A stretch of DNA of 64,000 bases from Avena insularis (taxonomy: Eukaryota; Streptophyta; Magnoliopsida; Poales; Poaceae), in the NCBI GenBank assembly GCA_023614405.1, contig CM042694.1:114760685-114824684 (forward strand), given 5' to 3'. The notes beneath the pieces are model-generated. The model had not been told where the DNA came from. It did not search any database and worked only from the letters and a program-made list of their open reading frames with translations. This document shows positions 22,690 through 32,466 of the stretch, piece after piece (positions within the stretch are counted from its first letter, which is position 1; each line of letters begins with the position of its first letter). The translations under genes and the position numbers were made by a program.

Positions 22690-23050
22690 TCAAAAAGGGG
22701 GATTTGTTCTATTGTAGCAAAACCTTTATACTATTGTAGCAAAACAATAGAGTTGTTGTAGCAAAAAAAAATGTAGCAAAACTTCGACGCCACACGTAAC
22801 ATTGCCGCAGGGTCTCGTAGCATCCCGTCGGCTGCATGTAGCAAACCCTAAGCCCACATGTAGCACCGCCGCCAGCCGCATGTAGCAAACTTGGCGCCGC
22901 TTGTAGCACCGCCACCGGCCGCAAGTAGCAAACCTCAACGCCGTACGTAGCAACACCGGTGGCCTCCAGTAGCATCGCCAGCGGCCACATGTAGCAAAAA
23001 TCTCGTGAGGGAAGGACCACAGAGCAAGGAGAGGCGTCGTCGGTAGCAAC
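22690..23050. repeat. GTAGCA-rich degenerate repeat
   Basis: About 14 occurrences of GTAGCA (usually TGTAGCAAA or TGTAGCACC) alternate with GC-rich words (GCCGCC, GGCCGC) every 17-45 bp. ORFs on the minus strand are products of the repeat. Confidence 0.8.
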
Positions 23051-23201
23051 GGAGGGCGCCTTTACGAGCAACGCAAGTGGAGGTGGCCGCCGGGGTAGGA
23101 GGTGGGCGTTTTTTGCTGTGAGGAAGAGGAAAGGGTGGGCCTATTTTCTCTCTAGCTATAGAAACAACTGGTGGATAGAAACGCGGGATCCCCCGACGCA
23201 A

Positions 23202-23220
23202 GGGGGGGGGGGGGGGGGGG
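23202..23220. repeat. Poly-G tract (19 nt)
   Basis: A run of 19 G on the plus strand. It could form G-quadruplexes and is error-prone in sequencing. Confidence 0.9.
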
Positions 23221-23256
23221 TGTGTTGTTTTCCTTGATTAACAGGATTGATGCTGC

Positions 23257-23324
23257 CTTGCTTGTGCTAACTTGATTAATAGGACTGGAGCTTGCTTGTG
23301 CTAACTTGATTAATAGGACTGGAG
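23257..23324. repeat. Perfect 34-bp tandem duplication
   Basis: 23257-23290 and 23291-23324 are identical (CTTGCTTGTGCTAACTTGAT, then TAATAGGACTGGAG). A diverged partial copy precedes at about 23232. Confidence 0.95.
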
Positions 23325-23504
23325 CTGGCGCTGAACGGCTGAAGTAGTCCCGATCCATCTGAAAGATTTTATTATTGATCAGAGGGATTACAAATTACTA
23401 TTGCAGGAAGAGATCATGTATTTGAAGATTCTGCAGCTTTTCTATTTTACTTTCTTGCAGAAAAATGAACCATAAGGGTTGCACTATGCCAAATAATAGT
23501 ACTA

Positions 23505-23629
23505 CTCCCTCCCACCTCAAAATAGATGTCATAGGTTTGTCAAAAATTGGACAAATCTATATACTAAACAGTGCCTAGATTCATCCAAATTTTAACAAAT
23601 ATACAACATCTACTTTTAGACAGAGGGAG
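23505..23629. mobile_element. Stowaway MITE
   Basis: About 125 bp with terminal inverted repeats CTCCCTCC and GGGAG, and a TA target duplication at 23503-23504 and 23630-23631. It lies in the 3'-flank of the F-box gene, and the duplicated flanks at 6 and 19.8 kb lack it. Confidence 0.92.
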
Positions 23630-23898
23630 TAGTATATTGTTTCATTTTAGTGAGAATGGAACAAGGCAACAAAAACATAGCACAAACAGAAATCTCACAG
23701 TGAAATTGCACAATTTGAAAATTCCTTTGTCAATAAGGTTAAAAAGTTGATATACAGACATCTCAAATAAACAAGTCAATGTACATACACTTTTACAGAC
23801 CACATGGAACAAATTTAGTCACAGAAGATCATTATTTCATCTGTGCAGTCTTCAGATTGTGATGACCCTGCATCTCTCCGGCAGGAAGTCATGCTCCA

Positions 23899-26800
23899 TC
23901 AGCGGACCCATCGATGCAGGAACCCATCCACCCTTGCTGCCATGTCCACATCTATCGTCACAGTGCTCAGCCCTCTGCCCATAATGTAGATTTTCCTCAG
24001 CATCACCCATTCCTTGGTATCCTTGAGCCACATCATCAGCTTTGTGCCGAGGGACTGGTCAAGCATGTAGAGCGTCCCATCGTCCATAACAACCATCGGG
24101 CCAGACCAGCAGAGGGCGATCTCATTCGCTGTGCCACTCCAGGTCTGGTTGACCAGGTTGTATATGCCGGCAAAGTACATCCTGTTCCAGGCTGCCTTGT
24201 GAATGGTCACCAGCTCATTGTCCAAAGCGACAAACTTGACTATGTTAGGAGTGAGCATGGGGTTCTTGTGCGCGTACCAGGAGCCTGTGCCTTTGTTGTA
24301 TATATCCCATGAATTAGGTGACTTGTCCGTCAAACCAAGGCCACCGGTAACATAAAGCTTGTCATCCAGAGCTGCAGCTACAAAATAACACCTGGTAACC
24401 ATAATAGTACAGTACATATGCTACAGAGAATACAGAACACAGAAATAAATGAATCAAGGCAGCAAGAATACCTACCTAGCAGTAGGCATTGGGGCTGCTT
24501 TGCTCCAAGAATTTGAAGAAGCCTCATAACAATATACTTCATCATTAGCATCCTTTAGCCAGCTACAACCACCCAAGAGGAATAACCTCTTGTCTAAGGT
24601 CTCTATGGAAATGCCTTCACGCGCAGAGCATGGAGGTTCCATGACTTGAATGACTTTCAAGGTACGTGTTGTAGGGTCAGGAGCAAGAACATAGCATTTG
24701 TAGCCTGTGCCCCTACATATCACATATATCCAAGACTCGTCCAAGCTGTTCCTTTTGCGGTAAGAGTGCCAATCTTCACTGCATAACAATGCCTTCCATC
24801 TCTTTGAGACACATCTGAGAGCAGTATGACACTGCCGAGGAACCCTTGCTAAGCAAAGAAGAGCAACCTCATCAGGAAGACCATGTAAGAGTGAGGTCTC
24901 AAAAACCACTGGTTCAATCTTTTCACAGGTCGGCTTCCATCAATGCAATATTTTGAAGGTTATACGTCATAAAATAGAATTAAGCGGATGAGAAAATCAA
25001 TGCTGGTCTACTAAAACAGATAATGCTAGAACATTGTGATAGGCATAATCAGAATCTTCACATAACTGAAGATGAAATGATTTGAGCCAGGTTGGAAGGA
25101 TAGATAAAACAAGCCAGCTTTGTGGAAGGACATTATATGAATATAAAAGAATAAAATAATGAATATTGCAGCTGTGCTAGAATAGGACACTCTAACTCAA
25201 GAGCCATGATCTGGTGACTTCTTAACAGGAAACATAACAAAAAAAACTATCACTTGGTAACTCTTTAAGAAGTTCAACAGCACCACAATGAACTGGTTAG
25301 TGCTATGTGACCTATTGTTCTCTGAAGTGAGATAATAAATCATTAAGGTGTACTAATTGTTTACAAACATTTGCTCAGAATCTTTGATCAGTTAAGGGTG
25401 TATAATCAAGGAAGGGTCACCTTTTCAAGTAACGACTTTGTCAGATACCGTCCTTTTGGTTCTTCGCGGCACAAAGATGTGTACAGCTCTTTTCAAGTCA
25501 TCAGAGTATGTAAAATAAGATGTGCATTTATCCTTTGCCAAGAATATTTGATGAGTGTTGGATGTATATAATCAGATACCGTCCTTATGATTTCATCATA
25601 GCAAATAAGCAGAAAGAATATACCCCTAGTAAATAATAACAGGACTGCTTACTATTTCTTGAACAAGTTAACAGTATAGGAATGACACAGGGTATAATTA
25701 TATTAGTAGATTTTGGTGTTAACACCTGCTTTGTCAGAATAGTAGATCAGTTTAGGATGTGTAATCAAGGATGGAGGACTCTTTCAGGAGTTATCTTCTC
25801 AGATACCATCCTCGAGATTCATCACAGCAAAAGCATTGAAAAGTAAAATCCAGAAACAATGTGGGCACTATTTTTTAACTTCAAAATTAATAATGCTTAA
25901 CAAAGTGACAGTCAAAGTTTGGTCAGTGATGGCCGTCAGATAGGAGCGAAAGACTATTTTGTTCAAGTAATCACAGTTTGATCATCTGAACTATGCACTT
26001 GTGATCATCATTCGACCTAGACAAACCAATTGCTCCAAAGAAAAACAACCAGTGATTCAAGTTGGATAACATGGTTATAAATAGTAGGAGCATGCCCAGA
26101 GCCCTACCACCATATTGAAGAGCTGTTCGTTGCAAATTTGTACATCTTTGCTCAGAATATGTGATCAGTTTAGGATGCATAATCAATGAAGGAGCACCTT
26201 TTCAGAGCTACCTTACTCAGATACCGTCCTTGTAGATTCATCACAGCAAACAGGTAGTTGCATTCATTTATTTCAAGATAGATAACATGACAAGGAAGAT
26301 AGCAGTGAAAGGCATAAACAACTAGTAAATTGCTTTTCATTTCAAAATTGCACATATTTGCTCAGAATATATGATCAGTTTAGGATGTGTAATCAAGGAA
26401 GGAAGGTTCTTACAAGAGCAACCTTACTCAGATACCGTCCTTGTGATTCATCACAGCAAACAAACAAGCAGACAAGGGAAATATAATTAAGCCATGAACC
26501 AAGTGAACGATATGGTCTACATTCACAACGAAACACCATTGACCCACTGACGGATGAACTTTTACATGAAAAAAGCACAACCATTGCTATCAAATTAAGA
26601 TTTGTACATGTTTGCTCAGAAATATATGATCAGTTAAGGGTGTATAATCAAGGAAGGAGGGCTTTTTTAAGAGCCACCTCACTCAGATACCGTCCTTGTG
26701 ATTCATCACTGCAAACAAACAAGCAGAGAAGGGATAAAATAAGCCATGAACAAAGTAAACTATGTGGTCTACAAAACCATTGTGAAACCACCCACTGATG

Positions 26801-28375
26801 GATGAATTTTTAGATGAAAAGCAATCAAACTAAGATTTGTAAATATTTGCTCAGAATATATGATCAGTTAAGGGTGTATAATCAAGGAAGGGGGCCTTTT
26901 TCAAGAGCCACCTTACTCAGATACCGTCCTTGTGATTCATCACAGCAAACTATCAAGGACAGAACTCACATACTTGGCATGTTTTAAATAGTATAATAAA
27001 CCAAATAACCAATGAACACTTAACAAATGGTTAGCAAGGCATTTGCTCAGATATAAGTCTCATATTGGGTAAAATCACAAGGGCTAGAACCATCACTGAG
27101 ATAGCATCCTTGTATAATTATCACATCAAACTACAATTAGCAATCGCCAAGCTCCACGGCCAAATGGACTAAACACGAGGAAGCAGAACAGCGTGTACTC
27201 ACACAAGATAGTTACGTACATAATACTCAACAAAGATGAAATATTCAAGATAAGCAAAGCACACTACATGGACCAAGATCTCCCATCCCTAAAACCGCAT
27301 CTACTGCAGGTGAATCCGCCAAAAAATGCTCAAGATAGCAGATTCTCACCCAATCAATACTCACAACATATACTATGGCAGTGACCCAGTGAAAGCAAAG
27401 AATTTACCATTATCTCAAGTCTGACAACATGATCTTAAAATAGCAGGAGCATGCCAAGATCCCCCTTGCATACGGTTTGCTATTCATTGCAACTGATTAG
27501 TGTTATATATATAATGAATTAAGGAGCACCTACTGTAATTCAGATTCGTCACACGGAACAGGTAGTCACACTAATAACATGAAGATTCTCATTCACGAAT
27601 TGCAAATGTTTGCTCAGAATATATGATCAGTTTAGGATGTGTAATCAAGGAAGGGGGCCTTTTTCAAGAGCCACCTTGCTCAGATACCGTCCTTGTTATT
27701 CATCAAGGCAAACAAACAGAAAAAGGGTAACTTAAGCAACTCACCAACAAAGAAGCAAACAAACAAGTAATCAAGCTATATGGTGGAGCGCTACCAAGAA
27801 AGAAAACAGAACAACATTTTAGGATTGCAAACAAGATAAGATTTGCGCATGTTTGCTCAGAATATATGATCAGTTAAGGTTCTGTAATCAATGAAGGGGG
27901 CCTTTTTCAAGAGCCACCCTGCTCAGATACCGTCCTTGTGATTCATCACAGCAAACAAACCTAAAACATAACACAGTTCGGCATATCATTTGCATATCAA
28001 CAGTAAGAATACAAGTGGTGGTGCACTGTTGAACTGGAGTGCAACATTGCAGATTCGCTCAGGTAGCAGTATCGAATTGTGTATAATCAGGCGAGGAGAA
28101 GGCTCGTGACTCAGATACCCTCGTTGTATAGTCATCAAGGCAAACTACACGGCAGAGCACAAACGCACGGCCTGACGAAACGGAACCTTCTGCTCAAGAA
28201 GGTAGGCTACCAGCTGTTTCTGTTGTACCAACGATTCCTGCTAAGCTAATCACACTACATCGCCCGATACCTCCCATCCCTAAGTAAATCCGCATCCACC
28301 GCGGGCGGATCCGCCTAACCGGATCAATGAGGTCACGAGCGCGCAATACAGTACCTTGTGAAGGCGCGCGCCCAT
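23899..28375 (-). CDS. SKIP4-like F-box/Kelch protein; host gene of intronic snoRNAs (possibly decaying)
   Basis: Proposed exons are 28355-28375 (MGARLHK, inferred), 24476-24933 and 23899-24391, about 323 codons. The 84-bp second intron is clear (AG|GTAGGT and CAG|G). The first intron, 3.4 kb, rests only on phase and a donor AAG|GTACTG; its acceptor is weak. The F-box (about residues 22-65: LLHGLPDEVALLCLARVPR, ALRCVSKRWKAL) would bind SKP1 in an SCF ubiquitin ligase. Kelch strands follow (DKRLFLLGGCSW, DKLYVTGGLGL, GTLYMLDQS). Compared with fragments F1-F3 it lacks a stretch before RKIYIMGRGLS, and the end is frameshifted: the ancestral tail PLMEHDFLPERC sits in another frame at 23880-23915. 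It may be a recent pseudogene or have a new C-terminus. Confidence 0.7.
25370..25475 (-). ncRNA. C/D snoRNA copy A (degenerate)
   Basis: Keeps the 18S guide core (plus-strand CAGATACCGTCCTT), D' and D CTGA. Box C is destroyed (GCGAAGA), so snoRNP assembly is unlikely. Confidence 0.6.
25535..25608 (-). ncRNA. C/D snoRNA copy B (internally deleted)
   Basis: Box C (ATGATGA), the guide core and D' remain. The middle is deleted, leaving about 74 bp, and the terminal D box is lost. Confidence 0.55.
25729..25831 (-). ncRNA. C/D snoRNA copy C
   Basis: Boxes C (GTGATGA), D' (CTGA) and D (CTGA) are present with a short terminal stem. The guide has one change (GAGGATGGTAT) that converts a G:C pair with 18S into a U:G pair. 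Possibly functional. Confidence 0.75.
26147..26251 (-). ncRNA. C/D snoRNA copy D
   Basis: All boxes are present. Terminal stem is TTTGC/GCAAA. The guide upstream of D' is AAGGACGGUAU, complementary to 18S AUACCGUCCU. Confidence 0.85.
26357..26461 (-). ncRNA. C/D snoRNA copy E
   Basis: Intact boxes C, D' and D, an intact stem, and the consensus guide core. The central region differs from the other copies by a few bases. Confidence 0.87.
26611..26716 (-). ncRNA. C/D snoRNA copy F
   Basis: Intact boxes and guide. The base next to box C is changed (GCAGTGATGA instead of GCTGTGATGA). Confidence 0.87.
26846..26950 (-). ncRNA. C/D snoRNA copy G, reference copy for the 18S helix-24 guide
   Basis: Box C GTGATGA is at 26938-26944, D' CTGA at 26917-26920, and D CTGA at 26851-26854, read on the minus strand. 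The terminal stem pairs 26846-26850 with 26945-26949. The ten nucleotides upstream of D' (26921-26930) complement plant 18S rRNA AUACCGUCCU. By the D+5 rule the target is the second C of AUACC in helix 24. The equivalent yeast position is, from memory, Cm1007 guided by snR79. A C'-like UGAUUA lies in the middle. I found no target for the D-box guide. It is in the sense orientation inside the F-box gene's first intron. Confidence 0.9.
27042..27131 (-). ncRNA. Type-2 C/D snoRNA copy H
   Basis: A shorter unit (90 bp) with box C GTGATAA, terminal CTGA and stem. D' is CTCA and the guide reads ACAAGGATGCTAT, with two differences from the 18S-matching core. Its flank is shared with 3.0-3.4 kb. Either a diverged guide or a relic. 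Confidence 0.6.
27251..27320 (-). repeat. Conserved 5'-end motif of the duplicated unit (copy 4 of 5)
   Basis: AAGCAAAGCACACTACATGG, CTCCCATCCCTAA and GGTGAATCCGCCAAAA. Its presence inside the intron shows that the promoter-proximal unit was tandemly duplicated within the locus. Confidence 0.7.
27609..27713 (-). ncRNA. C/D snoRNA copy I
   Basis: The guide core, D', D and stem are intact. Box C is TTGATGA. Confidence 0.8.
27852..27956 (-). ncRNA. C/D snoRNA copy J
   Basis: All boxes, stem and guide match the reference copy G. Small changes in the middle (AAGGTTCTGTAATCA on the plus strand). Confidence 0.87.
28053..28145 (-). ncRNA. Type-2 C/D snoRNA copy K, altered guide
   Basis: Box C TTGATGA, D' CTGA and D CTGA are all present, with stem GTTTGC/GCGAAT. 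The guide is ACAACGAGGGTAT rather than ACAAGGACGGTAT, so it no longer fits the 18S site well. It is the promoter-proximal copy. It could have a new target. Confidence 0.7.
28230..28320 (-). repeat. Conserved 5'-end motif of the duplicated unit (copy 5 of 5)
   Basis: CTGCTAAGCTAATCACACTA, CGATACCTCCCATCCCTAAG and GGCGGATCCGCC. On the minus strand GGGAG|GTATCG could also act as a splice donor, an alternative to the one at 28353-28354. Confidence 0.65.
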
Positions 28376-28772
28376 CGGATCTGACGAGATTCGAGCTGTG
28401 GAGTGGGATGGGACTGAGGGTGGCGGGTATGAGGTGGGTGGGTCGGCCGCGGGGGAGGTACGCGGTGGCGGCGGGGGTAGGGTTTGGGTTCGGCCATGGA
28501 GGGGAGGAATGGTTTCGTCTCTACGCCGTTATATCGTGGTGGAGATGGATATTATCAAAACAGGTACCTCGACATCTGCTAATTCGTTCAGTATACTCGT
28601 TACTCCGCCCCTTCAGGGTGTAATGTAGATTTTGTCATTTCAGAGGTACTCCGGTGTAAAAAGAGCAGCGTATTAAGCGCGAAAATAACTGAGGGAAAAG
28701 GAGAAAAGCGAAACCCCAAAACCCTAGCGCGCCGCCGCCGCAGCAACAGAGCCGTTCTTCCCCCATCCCTCC
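28376..28772. promoter_or_regulatory. Divergent promoter region between the snoRNA host gene and NOB1
   Basis: About 400 bp separates the proposed host ATG (minus, 28375) from the NOB1 ATG (plus, 28773). Telo-box AAACCCTA occurs at 28718-28725 on the plus strand, 48 bp before the NOB1 ATG, and again at 28478-28485 on the minus strand, about 100 bp before the host ATG. Each box therefore faces its own gene. Telo-boxes are characteristic of plant ribosome-biogenesis and snoRNA promoters. I see no clear TATA box. Confidence 0.65.
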
Positions 28773-31700
28773 ATGGAAGCGTGGCCGCCTCTCGCTCCCG
28801 CCACCGGCGATGCGGCTTTCCCGCCTCTGGCCCCGGCCGCCGGAGACGCGGCTTTCCCACCCCCTCCTGCTGCCGCCGCCGCCGCTGCCGGCGGTGCGGT
28901 CCCCTGGGCGTGGGGCGACGCCGCGACGGCGCGGAGGGAGACTGTGGCGAAGGAGTCGGCCGCGCAGGCGGTGAGCCGGATCGTGTCCAGCTGCGCCGAC
29001 TCGGGCGGCGTGGCGGTGGCCGTCGTCGACGCCAACGCGGTCATCTCCGGCGGCGCCGCGCTCGCCTCAACCGCGGGGCGCCTGGTGACGGTCCCTGAGG
29101 TGCTCGAGGAGGTGCGCGACGCGGCCGCGCGCCGGCGCCTCGCGCTCCTGCCGACCCCAGTGGAGACCGTCGAGCCCGCCCCAGAGTTTGTCAAGAAAGG
29201 TTGACACCGTTTTTACTCTGCAATTCCGTGGATTAATCTGTTAAGCGCTGGCAGACTTGTTTAGCTGGTTATATCGGTAGTTTGTGCTTTGCCTGCCTCG
29301 TTCTACTATTGTTCACCATTGTACATACATATGTGTCTCTAGTAAAAAATTAGACCACCATCTGAACTGCAGCAACGGTCAAAGTTACGACAACTTATCC
29401 ATATATTGTCATGTAGGAGTACCTCACCATACGAACTTAAGCTTTGGAAAACAAATTAGCCCTTTTGGTTTTTGTACTGCTGAATAGCCTTATTGTGTGA
29501 TTCTGTTTCATGTTATTTGGAGTAACCTTGAGTGCTATGCTGAGGGGCATTATTGGTATATACATATGGAACAGCGAGGAGTTTAAGAGGACGGTGGAGC
29601 TGGCTGTAGATCTTTTGTGCAAAGCATTCGACATTACTGAGCTGCGTGATTTCATCATTGTTTGTTTTTTCCTACTATAATATGTCGACATTTGGTAGCC
29701 AGTAGCCTTTAACTATCCTTTTGTAGGATAGAGTTATCCTTCAACTATCAAATTTTATCTGAACTAAGAATCTCATATTGATAGCAGCGACTAACTTGTA
29801 TATCATCATCAATTGCAGTTGTCAAGTTTGCCCGGGAAACAGGAGACCTCCAAACACTTTCAGATGTTGATATGAAGATTATTGCTCTAGCTTACATGTT
29901 GGAGGCTGAGATCCATGGGACCAGCCATTTGCGGGAGCACCCACCTCCACTGCATGTGGTCAGCGTCCGGAGCTTGAAAGAGGCTCCACTGCCGGGCTGG
30001 GGCAATAATGTGCCAAACCTAGCAGAGTGGGAGGCATTGGATAAGATGTCTGAAGCAGGCGGGGATCTTGACTCTCGGATACTTCCGCTCAAGGATCTTG
30101 AGAACCAAGAAATCCCTATGAGTGAGACCAACACCATTTCTGAGCCACAAGGGGATGAAGAATTTCAGCCATCAAAGAGAGATGCTTGTATTCCTTGGGA
30201 GGATGACGAGAACAATGATGGTTGGTTGCCTGCTGTGAGCCGCACCACACACAGAAAATATTTACGGAGGAAAGCGAGACGTGATGCCCTCAAGGGATCT
30301 GAGCAAAGTTTTGACACAAGTTCTATTGCTCCATCAGTCGATGATGATAATGACTTATCTGAAAATGGTTTGGATCCAGTGGATGGCCCTTCTGTTGTTC
30401 CAGAGAAAACAATGTCAACTACTGATAACTTGGAACCTCAGGAAGAGAATGAACCCAAAATTGTTGGAGATGTCCACTCTGACCAACTATCTAAAGGGGA
30501 GGATGGCGTAGGCAATGCCAATACTGTTGATGGCAGAGATGCTACTGAGGCATGCACTGAAAAATTGGATAGTTTGGATATAAAAAGTGAGCCCGAAGAA
30601 GGCCTTGAGGCATCTTTTGTAGACGATGAGAGCAGTGAGCAGAGTTGGGCACTGAGGTCCTTATCTGAATCTACCGTAGCATGTGTTACTAGTGACTATG
30701 CCATGCAAAATGTTATCCTGCAGATTGGTCTCCGTCTCTTGGCACCAGGTGGCATGCAGATACGTCAGTTGCATAGGTATGTGAATTTAACATTTTTGGA
30801 CTTCTTTGAGTAAGTTAACAGCCATTTTGATTTGTTCTCTATTTATAGAAGCTTGCATACTCTTATCTGTACCTCATGTGTTGCTGCTGATTGGCCAGAT
30901 GGGTTCTGAGGTGTCATGCTTGTTACAAGGTGACCCAAGAGATTGGAAAAATATTTTGTCCAAAATGTGGCAATGGTGGCACCTTGCGGAAGGTTTCAGT
31001 AACAGTCGGTGAAAATGGGATCACTATGGCTTCACGACGACCACGTGTTACACTCCGTGGAACAAAAGTGAGTGCAGCAACTTCACATTTTAATGCCCAT
31101 GTGTCTTGTTCTGTCACTTGTTTGTCTTGTCGTATTTGTGGTTGATTGTTTTCTGTATGGTCTGCTGTTATCCAAGAAATTTTTAAAAATACATATGGAA
31201 CAATGTTATCATAGAACATGTGCATATTTATTATCCTGATGGCCAGAGGTGTAGAAATGAAGAATTATGTTTTTTGAAATCAATGATGATGATACCCAGA
31301 ACTCTGCTAGGAGCTTTTCCACAGCTCCATATGCATGGCTTGATATTAGAGACATCCGATCTCTCTTTGGTGATGGTTTTCGATGTGGGCTTTTATGTTC
31401 ATTTCACGACTTGGTCTTGAATACTGAAATATTTCCATGTGCCCAGCTGACCTTTGCTTAGTTGATTCATATAGTGATGTGGACAATGTTGTGACTAATT
31501 GCCTGTTTGCTTTGCAGTTTTCCCTCCCAATGCCCCAAGGCGGAAGAGCTGCTGTAATTAATAATCCCATTTTACGTGAAGATCAACTTCCCTCGAAGGT
31601 TCTGCATCCTAAATCGAAGAAGTCAAGCAAGCTGGTTAGTGCCCTGTTATTGATTTACATGTCGCAGTAACAAGGATACATAGTTCAAAGATCTTAATTG

Positions 31701-32049
31701 CTGAACTCTAATAAGTTAATTATATACTATCATGGAGGCTGTTACCCCTTCTATACTACTCAATCATAATATCTCAGTTGTAAAGTTTTGCAGCTTCCCT
31801 TCTGTTATTTCTTTGTTACGAATACTTCAGTCTGATATGGTTTGTAGCAATAAAGTTCTTCATAGCGGAACAACCCTTATAACCATCACCGTTTTGCTAT
31901 AGGGGGATGATTTCCTGGGCGCCGAGGACATATTTACGCACAGTGGCGAGAAGAAAGTGGAGCTGAAACCCCCAGTAAGGAAGGCACTCGCAATGTTCAG
32001 TGGGAAACGGAATCCTAACGACAACCACTTCTCTCGCAAGAAGAATTAA
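28773..32049 (+). CDS. NOB1: NOB1: PIN-domain endonuclease for 18S rRNA 3'-end maturation
   Basis: Five exons with GT-AG introns: 28773-29199, 29819-30776, 30899-31067, 31518-31634 and 31903-32049. They sum to 1818 nt, 605 codons plus TAA, in phase throughout; Arabidopsis NOB1 is about 600 aa. The PIN domain supplies acidic residues: Asp86 in VVDANAVISGG, Glu112/113 in PEVLEEV, and Asp158/160 in LSDVDMKIIAL, preceded by KFARETGDLQ. A long acidic linker follows. The Nob1 zinc ribbon has Cys467, Cys470, Cys482 and Cys485 (CHAC, CPKC). The tail is basic (KRNPNDNHFSRKKN). It is expected to cut 20S pre-rRNA at site D in late pre-40S particles. The N-terminus has a duplicated PLAPA.GDAAFP block and Ala runs. 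No disabling change is seen; it is the only clearly intact protein gene here. Confidence 0.96.
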
Positions 32050-32341
32050 GTTTATTCACATCTGCCTTTATGTTCTTTTGTCACGTGTGGCGTTGTAGTC
32101 TAAGAGTATGTAGCGAGAAAACAAGTGTTACCCAGACCTCTTCTGGTGGTTGTGGGGATGTCTAAAAGACTCTGAGCATGTAAGCTGTTATCAGTGCTGC
32201 AACCCATATGTAAGGTTTACATTGAATAGAACATATATGTAAGGTTGTGCTTTATATTACAATTACTACTGAAATACCTAAAAGCAGGATAGGTAAAGAG
32301 GTAATGGGAGGGTGTTAAGGCATGATCTTTTAATTCATGTA

Positions 32342-32464
32342 CTCCCTATGATCCATATTAATTGAATTACATTTATCTAGATACGGATGTATCTAGCACT
32401 AAAACATGTCTAGATACATTTGAATTTAGACAAATCTAAGTGAATTAATTTGGATTGGAGGGAG
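32342..32464. mobile_element. Stowaway MITE downstream of NOB1
   Basis: Ends CTCCCTATG and GGAGGGAG, flanked by TA at 32340-32341 and 32465-32466. The interior is largely palindromic (ATCTAGATAC, GTCTAGATACAT). Confidence 0.85.
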
Positions 32465-32466
32465 TA

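Noticed and set aside
25370..28145. Evenly spaced repeats resembling a CRISPR array
   Set aside because: Spacing is irregular, units are over 100 bp, the genome is eukaryotic, and conservation follows snoRNA boxes.
28327..28628. Plus-strand ORFs in the divergent promoter
   Set aside because: No domain. They overlap the promoter and the proposed host first exon; likely chance ORFs in GC-rich DNA.
29631..29660. Possible C/D snoRNA in NOB1 intron 1 (minus-strand ATGATGA with nearby CTCAG)
   Set aside because: No proper D box or terminal stem, and too short.
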